The notes: generated by a model not told the origin, from the letters alone. DNA of 55,584 nt from an uncultured Granulosicoccaceae bacterium (GCA_938006335.1 CALLMF010000017.1:1-55584); one strand, 5' to 3'. Positions 1-8,141 are shown, counted from the first letter of the stretch. A program made the numbers and translations.

Positions 1-510
1 GAAGTCGGAATAGAACGCAACGGAAGCATCAACGTCGTGACTGAAACAATTGAAGTGATCGATGCGCAGCGGCTTGACGCCACGGTACAGGGCGTACTGT
101 TGATGGATCGGCTCCAGGCGATCCATCTTGTGATAGAACTCCAGCGGTATGCCCATGTTGTCTGATGTGAGCAGCGTCTTCCCCTGATAGGATCGCTCCA
201 CCCACTGCGTCGGTCGGCCCTTGCCCTTGAAGTAGACCTCGGCCTTGTCCAGATCGTCTTCATCAAAGGTCTTGAAACCCAGCACCTCGACCGTGCCGGC
301 TTGAGCTGACTGTTGCAGGATCACACAGTGATGGCCGCGCTCCTCCATGGCACGCAAGTAAACGTGGCTATCGGATTCATCGGTGACCTGAAGCCCCAGA
401 ATCTCGGTGTAAAATTTTTTGGACGCCGCCAGATCGCTCACGTTCAAACACGCGTGGCTCAACCGGATCGTATTGAAGTCAGGGTATAGATTGGGTGCGG
501 GTACTGGCAT
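1..510 (-). CDS. hpaD: Extradiol dioxygenase, homoprotocatechuate 2,3-dioxygenase type (partial)
   Basis: Vicinal-oxygen-chelate (VOC) ring-cleavage dioxygenase resembling the Fe(II)-dependent 3,4-dihydroxyphenylacetate 2,3-dioxygenases of 4-hydroxyphenylacetate breakdown. I translated 170 codons from the ATG at 510 to the left window edge; the family is about 320-360 residues, so about half is missing. The N-terminal VOC repeat (about residues 14-130) has KKFYTEILGL and YLRAMEERGHHC; the second, catalytic repeat begins with RIDHFN, where H152 would be the first of the two-His/one-Glu iron ligands (H155 in the Brevibacterium enzyme, known family fact). No Shine-Dalgarno is visible: the 268-bp inverted-repeat element begins two bases upstream of the start. 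The exact catechol substrate is inferred, not shown. Confidence 0.8.
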   Translation of the reverse strand, partial: MPVPAPNLYPDFNTIRLSHACLNVSDLAASKKFYTEILGLQVTDESDSHVYLRAMEERGHHCVILQQSAQAGTVEVLGFKTFDEDDLDKAEVYFKGKGRPTQWVERSYQGKTLLTSDNMGIPLEFYHKMDRLEPIHQQYALYRGVKPLRIDHFNCFSHDVDASVAFYSDF

Positions 511-511
511 C

Positions 512-779
512 TAGTGGTCTGTCCACATGATAGTTTCAGCCTCAGCGAGGCTGGGAGCCGTGGCGGCAAGGCGGGCTCGCGAAGTCGTAGTGGGCCTACG
601 TCGAGCGAGGCCAACGCAGTCCGGCGCGGCTCCCAGCCACGCCCGGAGGGAGCCTGCGTGTGCTTCTCCCAACTGCGTTGCACCTCCTCAATGCACTCCA
701 GTGCACTCTCGTCGATGCGCCTTGCCGGAAAAGCACACGCAGGCTCTGATGCCGACTTTATCAACTGGACAGACCACCA
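512..779. mobile_element. MITE-like 268-bp inverted-repeat element, copy 1
   Basis: Non-coding element with terminal inverted repeats beginning TAGTGGTCTGTCCA and ending TGGACAGACCACCA. It is about 85% identical by eye to copy 2 at 4221-4488 and has the same length. Two internal stems are visible: 545-560 with 627-642 (one mismatch) and 650-664 with 732-746 (15 bp, perfect). The right end is degenerate compared with copy 2, so this copy is probably older. It carries no transposase and no credible gene. TA at the outer ends resembles the TA duplication of IS630/Tc1-mariner elements; that family assignment is inference. Confidence 0.8.
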
Positions 780-933
780 GAGCAATACCCACTGCCCGGT
801 CAAGCGCTCGCCCGCCCTTGATACGGCCGGATTACCCCTCATATTCCTGCCTGCAAGAGTCGGTCATGTGACTGATCCGTTACGTCAAATGACCGCTAGA
901 ATAACCAAGTCTTCCTTTTCCGGAGCCCGAAAC

Positions 934-1602
934 ATGTCCAATCAGTTCACGAGTCCAGTCACCCGCACGGAAGGTGTGCTGAGCCAGCACAAAGTGCTGC
1001 GCCAGACCTACACGCTTCTTGCGATGACACTGCTGTTCAGCGCAGTCATGGCCGGCGTGTCGATGGCGGTCGCGCCGCCTGCGATGATCTCGATGGTCTG
1101 CACCTTTGGCGCCATCGGGATCCTGATGTTCGTCCTCCCCCGCTTTGAAGAGCAGGCGGCAGGAATCGGCATCGTATTCCTCGCCACCGGCATGCTCGGG
1201 TTCGGCCTTGGACCGATGCTCAACTACTACGTGTCCATTCCTGGCGGTAGTGGGATCGTAACGACAGCGATGGCCGGCACAGCCGGAATCTTCCTGGCCC
1301 TGTCAGCGTATGTGTTGACGACCAAGAAAGACTTCAGCTTCATGGGTGGCTTTCTGATGGTCGGCATCATGGTGCTGTTCGGCGCCATCATCCTGAGCCT
1401 GTTCGTCAACATGCCGATGCTGTCCATCGCGATCTCGGCTGCGATGGTGCTACTGATGAGCGGATTCATCCTGTTTGACACCAGCCGCATCGTCAACGGT
1501 GGCGAGACCAACTACATCCGCGCCACGGTCAGCCTGTTCATCAATATCTTCAACCTGTTCACGAGCCTGCTGCATCTGCTCGGCGTCATGGGCGACGAGT
1601 GA
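934..1602 (+). CDS. Bax inhibitor-1 (BI-1/YccA/YbhL) family membrane protein
   Basis: 222-residue polytopic inner-membrane protein of the BI-1/UPF0005 family, which in bacteria includes YccA (FtsH modulator) and YbhL and in some members conducts Ca2+ in a pH-dependent way. Seven hydrophobic segments are visible, starting at TYTLLAMTLLFSAVMAG, and the family-typical acidic/polar end FILFDTSRIVNGGETNYIRATVSLFINIFNLF is present in pieces. The start at 934 is chosen because the open frame upstream runs into the inverted-repeat element. TAGAAT at 897-902 could be a -10 box, without a good -35. The gene is alone on this strand apart from the small membrane protein downstream. Confidence 0.9.
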   Translation: MSNQFTSPVTRTEGVLSQHKVLRQTYTLLAMTLLFSAVMAGVSMAVAPPAMISMVCTFGAIGILMFVLPRFEEQAAGIGIVFLATGMLGFGLGPMLNYYVSIPGGSGIVTTAMAGTAGIFLALSAYVLTTKKDFSFMGGFLMVGIMVLFGAIILSLFVNMPMLSIAISAAMVLLMSGFILFDTSRIVNGGETNYIRATVSLFINIFNLFTSLLHLLGVMGDE

Positions 1603-1629
1603 TCAGTCGACGCGATTGATCTGCTGAAC

Positions 1630-1670
1630 CGAGAGCGCGCCCGGCAGTCGTCTGCCGCGGCGCGCTCTCG
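1630..1670 (+). terminator. Long stem hairpin downstream of the BI-1 gene
   Basis: Twelve-base outer stem (1630-1641 with 1659-1670) plus a six-base inner stem CGGCAG/CTGCCG closed by a TCGT loop. Very stable but with no T-run behind it, so it may be a transcription pause, an mRNA 3' stabiliser or a rho-assisted end rather than a classical intrinsic terminator. Confidence 0.5.
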
Positions 1671-1716
1671 TCGATTGCCACGAATTGTTGGTTTGCAAGA
1701 CACGGAGTAGTGCGCC

Positions 1717-1905
1717 ATGCCGATATGGATGAAACTGATGTGGGCCGCCATGCTCGGCCTGATGATCTGGCGGATGTGGCCCGCTGCCAAGCACTGGATG
1801 GAAAACGGGCCGAAAGGCTCACAGAAGGAGTGGCTCAATGCCTCGATGCTGCTTGGCGGTGTCGTGTTGTTTGTGGGTTTGCTGATCGCGTCGGTACGCA
1901 TGTGA
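1717..1905 (+). CDS. Small two-segment membrane protein, unknown function
   Basis: 62-residue protein with an N-terminal hydrophobic helix (about residues 5-21, rich in Met/Trp), a polar middle (PAAKHWMENGPKGSQKEW) and a second hydrophobic helix (about 43-60). CGGAG lies about 10 bases before the ATG and acts as a plausible ribosome binding site. It follows the BI-1 gene on the same strand after a hairpin. I do not recognise a family; hydrophobic topology and the ribosome binding site argue that it is real. Confidence 0.6.
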   Translation: MPIWMKLMWAAMLGLMIWRMWPAAKHWMENGPKGSQKEWLNASMLLGGVVLFVGLLIASVRM

Positions 1906-1913
1906 TTGGCGGC

Positions 1914-1931
1914 GTAGCCGAGCTCGGCTAC
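1914..1931. terminator. 18-bp perfect palindrome between convergent genes
   Basis: GTAGCCGAG followed directly by CTCGGCTAC, lying between the stop of the small membrane protein (1905) and the stop of the minus-strand nuclease-fold gene (1939). Symmetric position and sequence suit a bidirectional terminator, although there is no T-run on either side. Confidence 0.45.
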
Positions 1932-1938
1932 AACAGCG

Positions 1939-2757
1939 TCAAGCCGATATCGCTGCCATCTCACCGTCCGGCTTTTCGATATCGAATGTCGCCATGATCG
2001 GTGGATGGTCGGATGATCGAACATGCCCGAGAGACACCGCATCGCGCAGGTGTAGCTCGCGATAAAATACGTGGTCCAGGTTCATGGCCAGATGGCCGAG
2101 CCGCCCACGCCGCTGCAGCCGCGCCTCGACAAGCGATGTGCCATCAGCCAGCGCAAAAAAGCTCTCGCGTCGCCGCGTACTCCAAGTGTTGAAGTCACCG
2201 GCAAGGATCACCGGCCCTGTGTGGCCGGTCAATGCGCGCTCCACCTGGGATAGCTGTTCCCGATACTGCGAGAGCCGCACGAAGTTGATCGCGTGTATGT
2301 TCAACACCAGTAGCATGCACGCAGAGTCGGGCTTGCCCGGCGAGGAGTTCTGCAACCGATAGCGCGTTGCCAGCAGCAGCTTGTGCGTCTGCACGACGGG
2401 CTCGCAGTGTGTTGATCGAAAGACCTCGCGTGACACCGCGGTTGCCGTGCAGCCTGTCTTGACCCCGTGCTCGACACCACTGCGCACATCTCGAAAGCTG
2501 CGCGCCATGATCCACTCCAGTTGCTGATCAGCGAACAGGGCATCTGAAGGGGCGTTCAGGACGGCTTCCTGCAAGAGCACGAGATCTCGGTCAGCGCACA
2601 AGCGGGAAAAGTCCGCGTGAAAATCGCGTCTGCGCGCTTTCAGTATGTTCCACACCAACACGCGCAAGGTCGCACCGAGGGCATCAGCAGGCGCAGTCCC
2701 GACCTGACGAAGGGTGTTCTCCTTGCTGTAGTTTTGCGGTCGCAGGGCCTTGAGCAT
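1939..2757 (-). CDS. Endonuclease/exonuclease/phosphatase family protein
   Basis: 272-residue protein with the DNase I-like fold of the EEP superfamily, whose members hydrolyse phosphodiester or phosphomonoester bonds of nucleic acids, lipids or inositol phosphates. The metal-binding and catalytic signatures are in order: LRVLVWNI (N37), LVLLQEA (E64), ILAGDFNTW, and SDHPPIMATF near the C-terminus. No signal peptide is evident. It starts 13 bases after the cardiolipin synthase stop and is probably co-transcribed; in other proteobacteria the cls-adjacent YbhP protein has this same fold, so a lipid or envelope role is possible. Substrate cannot be deduced. Confidence 0.85.
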   Translation of the reverse strand: MLKALRPQNYSKENTLRQVGTAPADALGATLRVLVWNILKARRRDFHADFSRLCADRDLVLLQEAVLNAPSDALFADQQLEWIMARSFRDVRSGVEHGVKTGCTATAVSREVFRSTHCEPVVQTHKLLLATRYRLQNSSPGKPDSACMLLVLNIHAINFVRLSQYREQLSQVERALTGHTGPVILAGDFNTWSTRRRESFFALADGTSLVEARLQRRGRLGHLAMNLDHVFYRELHLRDAVSLGHVRSSDHPPIMATFDIEKPDGEMAAISA

Positions 2758-2770
2758 GAGGTGCGCAGCC

Positions 2771-4213
2771 CTACAGGTACGGCGAGAACAAGCGAAAGAA
2801 GTTGTTTCTCAATCTCTTGACGATCGAGCGCTTCGGCGCGTGTGTGATCTCGGTCGACTCGTCGCGCTTGCGATCGATCAGCGCCGCGACCGTCTGGTTG
2901 AACGCTTGCTCGTAACACTCGAGATTGATCTCGAAGTTCAGTTCAAGGCTTCGCGCATCCCAGTTGCTCGAGCCGATCAGCGCCCACACACCATCGACCA
3001 GAAACAGCTTGGAGTGATCAAACGGTTCCGGGCTTTCAAACAAGTGAATGCCAAAAGGCAACAGGCGTGAGTAGTTGGCCTGCATCGCCCAGCCGACAAA
3101 CGGGAGGTTGCACTTGCCGGGCAGAATGATCTCCACACGCACGCCACGCAGCGCGGCGAGCTCAAGCGCATTGATCAGGCTGCGCTCAGGCAGGAAGTAC
3201 GGCGTCACGATACGGATGGAGCTGCGCGCCGCATTGATCACTCCCAACATGGTCATCTGCAGCTTGTTGTAGTCCTCATCCGGCCCATCAAGCAACACGC
3301 GGGCAAGGATCCCGCCAACCGATGGCTGCACCGTCGCGGGTGTCAGACGCTCCTTGCAGGCAAACCGCCAATCGTCGCGAAACGCTGCATCAATCTGTGC
3401 AACTACCGGCCCGCGTACGCAGAAGTGGACATCGCGGGTGCGGTGCTTGCCGGTGACTCCCGTCAGATTGTTCTCGCGAATGTTCAGACCACCGACGAAT
3501 GCGAGCTGCCCATCCACCAGGAGGATCTTGCGGTGGTTGCGTAGATTCACGAAGCGGGTACCGGCTCTTGAAAATGCAGACAGGAACCGTTCGGTCCGGA
3601 CACCTTGTCGACGCAAGGCACGGTCAGCGCGGCGCAGAGACCATCCATAGGTCACACCAACGCCATCGATCAGCACCCGCACTTCAACGCCGCGCTGATG
3701 TGCACGCACCAGGGCATCGACAAACTGGCCACCGACCTCGTCGAGGGCGAAGATGTAACTCGATAGACGGACCTGTTGCACGGCCTGATCAATGGCCTTG
3801 AGCATCTGCGGGTACGCGGTGTCGCCGTCGACCAGCGGCTCCATGGCATTGCCGTCGACGTAATTCTCGTCATGGATTCCACAGCCAAGATGCAGCAGCT
3901 GCTGCCAGCGACCAGGTAGCGTGTGGGAGCTGGAGCCGACTGCAGGCAGTGCGTCGCCTTCCGACACGAGGCGGTGCGGCGGCAGGCGAGCGGCAGCGTT
4001 CGGTCGCTCGGCACGCGCACGGCGACGAATGCGGTTGATGCCAAACAACCAGTACAGCGCAGCGCCAAACAACGGCGACAGCACGATCAGGCCCAGCCAG
4101 CCGAAGGCAGCGCGCTCGTTCTGCTTGTTGAGCAACACATGACAGCCGCCAATCGCCGCTACCGCCACGTGCGCGACACCAGCAAACGACAGGACGATGT
4201 CAGCCTCGAACAC
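2771..4213 (-). CDS. cls: Cardiolipin synthase (phospholipase D superfamily)
   Basis: 480-residue inner-membrane enzyme that condenses two phosphatidylglycerol molecules (or an equivalent donor pair) to cardiolipin. Two N-terminal hydrophobic segments (about residues 5-28 and 38-58) precede two phospholipase D domains with complete HxKx4D motifs: H227/K229/D234 and H400/K402/D407. Length and layout match ClsA. The start given is GTG at 4213 because the frame is open to there; there is no ribosome binding site, and the 268-bp element begins at 4221, so the leader is the end of that element. A later GTG in the first helix is possible. Followed closely by the nuclease-fold gene. Confidence 0.92.
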   Translation of the reverse strand: MFEADIVLSFAGVAHVAVAAIGGCHVLLNKQNERAAFGWLGLIVLSPLFGAALYWLFGINRIRRRARAERPNAAARLPPHRLVSEGDALPAVGSSSHTLPGRWQQLLHLGCGIHDENYVDGNAMEPLVDGDTAYPQMLKAIDQAVQQVRLSSYIFALDEVGGQFVDALVRAHQRGVEVRVLIDGVGVTYGWSLRRADRALRRQGVRTERFLSAFSRAGTRFVNLRNHRKILLVDGQLAFVGGLNIRENNLTGVTGKHRTRDVHFCVRGPVVAQIDAAFRDDWRFACKERLTPATVQPSVGGILARVLLDGPDEDYNKLQMTMLGVINAARSSIRIVTPYFLPERSLINALELAALRGVRVEIILPGKCNLPFVGWAMQANYSRLLPFGIHLFESPEPFDHSKLFLVDGVWALIGSSNWDARSLELNFEINLECYEQAFNQTVAALIDRKRDESTEITHAPKRSIVKRLRNNFFRLFSPYL

Positions 4214-4220
4214 AGGAAAC

Positions 4221-4488
4221 TAGTGGTCTGTCCAGTTGATAATATCGGCATCAGCGAGGCTGGGAGCCGTGGCGGCAAGGCGGGTTCGCGAGGGCGTAGT
4301 GGGCCTACGTCGAGCGGGGCCAACGCAGTCCGGCGCGGCTCCCAGCCTCGCCCTCCGGGAGCCTACGTGTGCCTTTCCGGTCTGCGTTGCATCTCCTTGA
4401 TGCACTCCAGCGCATCTTCGTCGATGCGCCTTGCCTGACATGCACACGCGGGCTCTGATGCCGACATTATCAACTGGACAGACCACTA
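4221..4488. mobile_element. MITE-like 268-bp inverted-repeat element, copy 2
   Basis: Intact copy with a perfect 23-bp terminal inverted repeat (outer bases TAGTGGTCTGTCCAGTTGAT). Internal stem 4254-4269 with 4336-4351 is a perfect 16-bp inverted repeat; a second stem pairs GAGCCTACGTGTGC with GCACACGCGGGCTC. TA stands at both outer ends, flanked by AAAC and AATA, consistent with TA target duplication. It sits between the divergent cls and HAMP-protein genes. No coding capacity for a transposase, so it needs one in trans. Confidence 0.88.
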
Positions 4489-4726
4489 AATACCTAACAG
4501 TGTGGGGGTCGTCACAATTATAGCGTTGGGAAGAACCTTGTCTGATTCAGTGGCAACGCAGACCCGAGCGCCGAGCCGCAACCGCTTGCGCTGCACCTGC
4601 GCGTCCCCTGACCGCCACCAACCGCACATTCGTCGTGCAAAGGGGTGAGTTGAGGCCTCCTGGGATCAAGTTGCTACGGATCCCGCCGACATGTCCTGAA
4701 ACCGGCCTTCTCCGAGCGTTGTGCAC

Positions 4727-5314
4727 ATGGACCGTTCTTCCGACTCCATTTTTCCCATCTCCCTGATCCGAGATCGCACGTTTCAAGCGCGGGAGATTCG
4801 ACGGGTCATCAAGCTGTCACTGATCTACCTGGCCGTGACCACCGTGCTCGTCGGTGTGTTCTATCATCAGATGCTCGGACGTCTGATCGACGGCATGGCG
4901 CCGCTGCTGTTCGTGTCGGAAGACATGGCACTGGCCACCGAAGCGGTACCCTCATTGAGCTCGGTACTCGGCAAATGGTTGGTCGCGATGCTCGTCGTAA
5001 ACGCGGTGATAACCGTGTCACTCGGCATCTTCATCACACGCAAGCTTGGACAGCCGCTGCTCGCGATCAAGCGCGGCCTGCGTGAAGTCGCCGCTGGCAA
5101 CCTCAACGTTCGACTGCGCGCGACAGACAACAATGAATTCGGTGAGCTTGCCAGCGATCTTTCGCTTGCACTGCAACGCGTACGCGAGCACGTCGCTGCG
5201 GCCAAGACCGGACTTGACAACGAGTCAGCGGAAGCCGCCGTTGCGGAAGTTCGCGAAGCGCTGGACTGGTTCCAGGCGGAAGCGGCGAACGATGACAGCG
5301 CAGCCGCTGCCTGA
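4727..5314 (+). CDS. HAMP-domain inner-membrane protein
   Basis: 195-residue protein with two transmembrane helices (about residues 28-48 and 84-104) enclosing a short periplasmic stretch of about 35 residues, then a HAMP linker (about 105-157, containing the conserved PL..I and EFGEL elements) and a short alanine-rich helical tail. HAMP domains usually pass a signal from a periplasmic sensor to an output domain, but here no kinase, cyclase or methyl-accepting output follows, so it would be a truncated or adaptor-type protein. A GTG two codons earlier (4721) is an alternative start. Nine bases before the lipoprotein gene, so the two are likely one operon. Confidence 0.75.
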   Translation: MDRSSDSIFPISLIRDRTFQAREIRRVIKLSLIYLAVTTVLVGVFYHQMLGRLIDGMAPLLFVSEDMALATEAVPSLSSVLGKWLVAMLVVNAVITVSLGIFITRKLGQPLLAIKRGLREVAAGNLNVRLRATDNNEFGELASDLSLALQRVREHVAAAKTGLDNESAEAAVAEVREALDWFQAEAANDDSAAAA

Positions 5315-5323
5315 TCCATCACC

Positions 5324-6361
5324 ATGAAAACGACTCACATGTTTCGATGGGCACCACTGGCTGCGGTTGTTGTTCTCAGCGCCTGTGGTGGTAGCGGTGG
5401 CAGCTCGGGCAGCGCCTCAGACGACGATGTAGCCAAGACCGGTGTCAACGGCACGTACTTGTACGTGTCTGCACCAGAGCTTTACTACAGCACGATCAAC
5501 GTTGGCGAGACCACCACCGAGACTCTGGAAATCCAGAATCGCGGTGGTGACCGCTACCCACTCGAATCCATTCGCGTCGTAGGCGACAACCCTGAAGCGT
5601 TCACCGCGCCCATCTACGGTGATGTGGTCCTTGAACCCGCACAGGCGATACGCATACCGATTTCGTTCGAGCCGCTCAGCAACGGTCGCAAGGAAGCCGC
5701 GTTCGAAGTCGAGTACAGCACCATCAAGCTTGTCGACGAGTCAGTCAACGTGCAGGAACAGGCGTATTACGAAGCGTCCGATCTTGCCCGCAAGGGCGAG
5801 TACCGCGCGAGCGCTGCCCGCTTCGACGACTACCTCGAGAGTGATCCGGTCATCGCGATCAACGAGCGTCGCGCCGCGGTGCGCATGCCCATCGTGCAGG
5901 AAGCAGAACACTACGGTGAGGGACGCGACGCAACCTTGTATCTCGACGCGCTTGCCGCACGTGACCGCTCTGATCCGGAGGACGCCCTGTTTGCGCTGGA
6001 TACCTTGATACAGCTCGAATCGGACAGCTACCTCGCCGATGACGCCCAGTACCTCAAGGGTTATATCGCCCTGATGGACATGGGTGATCCGCGTCTTGCT
6101 CTGCGAGAGTTCGACACGCTGGTCGACACCTTTCCCGACAGTACGTACTACGACACCGCCCAGTACGGCCGTGCACTCGCGCAAGAGCACCTCGGCAACA
6201 ACCTGATTGCCTACTCGCTATACAAGGATCTTCGCGATCGTCACATCGGCGTCAGTGCCATGGGTGTCGAGCTACCCAAGGATGAGCTGATCTCCCGACT
6301 ATGGTTCGAGCGCGCCAGCACGGCGATGGACGCGCTCGAGGACAAGGGCACCTCGGCGTAG
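5324..6361 (+). CDS. TPR-containing lipoprotein with an ASH-like beta domain
   Basis: 345-residue exported lipoprotein. The signal peptide ends in the lipobox LSAC with the lipidated cysteine at residue 21, followed by a Gly/Ser-rich linker. Residues about 48-135 form a beta-rich module (GETTTETLEIQN and EPAQAIRIPISFEP) typical of ASH/HYDIN-like immunoglobulin folds. Residues about 145-330 read as helical tetratricopeptide-type repeats (YLADDAQYLKGYI, YYDTAQYGRALAQEHLG) similar in style to BamD/YbgF scaffolds. The last 63 bases overlap the convergent secreted-protein gene. Role unknown; an envelope scaffold working with the upstream HAMP protein is inference. Confidence 0.75.
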   Translation: MKTTHMFRWAPLAAVVVLSACGGSGGSSGSASDDDVAKTGVNGTYLYVSAPELYYSTINVGETTTETLEIQNRGGDRYPLESIRVVGDNPEAFTAPIYGDVVLEPAQAIRIPISFEPLSNGRKEAAFEVEYSTIKLVDESVNVQEQAYYEASDLARKGEYRASAARFDDYLESDPVIAINERRAAVRMPIVQEAEHYGEGRDATLYLDALAARDRSDPEDALFALDTLIQLESDSYLADDAQYLKGYIALMDMGDPRLALREFDTLVDTFPDSTYYDTAQYGRALAQEHLGNNLIAYSLYKDLRDRHIGVSAMGVELPKDELISRLWFERASTAMDALEDKGTSA

Positions 6362-7603
6362 CATCACCACAAGCATCAGCGCAAGCAGTGTGCGCAGATC
6401 AAATGATGCAACCCCTGCACCGACGGTAATCGCCTCGCCCAGCTCGGGCTCAGCGGACGTATCGATGTCAGCTCCGGTGGTCCCACCCTGCGCCTCGGTT
6501 GACTCCGCTTGATCGGTGGTGTCGCCACCAGTACTCGCGGAACCTGCATCATCCCGGTAGGCAAGTACGATTCGGTCGAGCTCGAAGCCGTCGTCCAGCC
6601 CGGCCAGTGACACCGTATGCAAGCCGGTACTCGGCACGTCGATGGCGGGCGCGTCATCCTGCTCACACGTGGACCAGACCCACTCGTCCCGTTGGTTGCA
6701 AAGATCAATGATCAACGTGGCTCCGAAGTTGCCGTCCACCCCCACATGAATCCGGTCGTCCTCAGGTCCGGTGGAATACGCACGAAGGTGCACTTCCCAC
6801 TCGCCTGCTCGCGGAAAATCGATCAGGTAATCTGCTCGTGGACCGGCACCCGGTAATTGCCAGGCGTCGCCCGTGGCACTGACATCATTGGCGTAGATGC
6901 GCTCGTCCGGCAGAAGCTCGAGATACGCTCCAGCGCTCGCAGAGTTCGCGTGATGCCCATCCGAATCGCCGTTGCTGCCTTGATCCGCACTCAGTGAATC
7001 CACGCGTACCCACAAGTTGTCACGGGTGCTCGCATCCTCAGCCTCGACACTGACGCGAAGGCTACCCGCGGTGGTCAGCTCGCTATCGGCCTCAGACGAG
7101 GCGATGCCAGGCTCGGGGATGGGCTCTGGTGCGACCTCCGCTTCAGGCTCAGGCTCAGGCTCAGGCTCAACATCCGGGGCCGGGAACCAGACGTCCAGAT
7201 TCCAGGTCGGCCCGATGATCGAGCACCCCGCCTCACCGAGATCCACACGACCCGGGCACTCGACCTCATCGTAGGCGGAGTTGGGCGGTCCGTTGCCACA
7301 CTGTAGGTCGTTGTATATCGGGTTATCGGCAACGCCTGGTCCGGGACCGATCCGGTCGCATACCTCGACCACCGAAAACTCGCCCTGCGGCGTGTCGATC
7401 ATCAGATCGCGCGCGTCATGGTCAAAGGTGGAAATGCAGTAGCACTGCCCGTCCTGTGAATAGCTGTCCAGCCAGGTGGGCCGGGGCTCAACCGCCTGCG
7501 CGTTGGTTGCCACGGCCAGTAGCAATACAGCACCGGATACCCGGGAGCATACTCGTCGAAAGGGCAAATCAACCATCGATGGCGGGCGTCGTGTCGTATT
7601 CAT
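6299..7603 (-). CDS. Secreted protein with CBM-like domain and C-terminal membrane-anchor tail
   Basis: 434-residue protein. Signal peptide about residues 1-37 (cleavage after NAQA). A cysteine-containing region (about 40-135) is followed by a Pro-Glu repeat linker, then a beta-sandwich-like region (about 170-345) with spaced aromatic residues (AWQLPG, WEVHLRAYSTGP, GLHTVSLAGLDDG) resembling carbohydrate-binding modules such as CBM6/35. The end is a hydrophobic helix and LRRG, like GlyGly-CTERM anchors, but extended by about 19 residues that are encoded antisense to the lipoprotein gene. The start at 7603 is chosen because a longer frame would run through the tRNA genes. Ligand unknown. Confidence 0.75.
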   Translation of the reverse strand: MNTTRRPPSMVDLPFRRVCSRVSGAVLLLAVATNAQAVEPRPTWLDSYSQDGQCYCISTFDHDARDLMIDTPQGEFSVVEVCDRIGPGPGVADNPIYNDLQCGNGPPNSAYDEVECPGRVDLGEAGCSIIGPTWNLDVWFPAPDVEPEPEPEPEAEVAPEPIPEPGIASSEADSELTTAGSLRVSVEAEDASTRDNLWVRVDSLSADQGSNGDSDGHHANSASAGAYLELLPDERIYANDVSATGDAWQLPGAGPRADYLIDFPRAGEWEVHLRAYSTGPEDDRIHVGVDGNFGATLIIDLCNQRDEWVWSTCEQDDAPAIDVPSTGLHTVSLAGLDDGFELDRIVLAYRDDAGSASTGGDTTDQAESTEAQGGTTGADIDTSAEPELGEAITVGAGVASFDLRTLLALMLVVMLRRGALVLERVHRRAGALEP

Positions 7604-7688
7604 GGCACCGACGGTGCAATTGGTGCGCCATCCAGCGGATGCACTGCCCGGGCGATTGCCACTACGTGCCTGTCGCTCACGCGCGGGG

Positions 7689-7773
7689 TGGTGCCCGAGA
7701 CGGGACTTGAACCCGTACGACTTTCGTCGGCGGATTTTAAGTCCGCTGCGTCTACCAATTCCGCCACCCGGGC
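7689..7773 (-). tRNA. leuZ: tRNA-Leu (UAA)
   Basis: 85-nt cloverleaf with encoded CCA. Acceptor GCCCGGG pairs with CUCGGGC (one G-U), the T-loop GTTCAAGTC is present, the variable arm is long as in class II tRNAs, and the anticodon loop CTTAAAA gives UAA. It is the last of three tandem tRNAs downstream of pgsA, the same order as glyW-cysT-leuZ in E. coli. Confidence 0.97.
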
Positions 7774-7836
7774 AAGGGCCAAAGCGGCTAGGCCGGAGAC
7801 GGTACGCCGCCGGCACCAGGGCCATAGTCAGGAATG

Positions 7837-7910
7837 TGGAGGCTGAGCCCGGAGTCGAACCGAGGTAAACGGATTTGCAATCCGGTGCATAGCCACTCTG
7901 CCACTCAGCC
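7837..7910 (-). tRNA. cysT: tRNA-Cys (GCA)
   Basis: 74-nt cloverleaf with encoded CCA; acceptor GGCTGAG pairs with CTCAGCC, discriminator U, anticodon loop TTGCAAA gives GCA. Middle gene of the Gly-Cys-Leu tRNA run. Confidence 0.97.
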
Positions 7911-8028
7911 CCAGTAGCCTGACAAGCAATTGACTTTGATCAATCGCCCTCCACACGTGCCCGCAAGTAAAGTGCCCGAATGCTGAAACGGCAAACGACA
8001 CGCGGGCGACACACTGAAACGTAGGGAG

Positions 8029-8104
8029 TGGAGCGGGAAACCAGGTTCGAACTGGCGACCTCAACCTTGGCAAGGTTGCGCTCTACCAACTGAGCTATTC
8101 CCGC
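8029..8104 (-). tRNA. glyW: tRNA-Gly (GCC)
   Basis: 76-nt cloverleaf with encoded CCA; acceptor GCGGGAA pairs with TTCCCGC, D-loop AGCTCAGTTGGTAGAGC, anticodon loop TTGCCAA gives GCC, T-loop GTTCGAACC. First of the three tRNAs, 37 bases after the pgsA stop, so processing from a pgsA-tRNA transcript is likely. Confidence 0.97.
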
Positions 8105-8141
8105 ATCGCTGGGCGAATTGTGGCCTTCGACTTTGCGTCTG

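Noticed and set aside
514..933. Long upstream extension of the BI-1 reading frame and other frames inside copy 1 of the element
   Set aside because: The translated sequence is that of a structured non-coding repeat and has no membrane-protein character; BI-1 begins at 934.
3923..4438. Plus-strand frame from inside cls into element copy 2
   Set aside because: Antisense to the cls N-terminus and then non-coding repeat; the matching ending in copy 1 frames only reflects the shared repeat.
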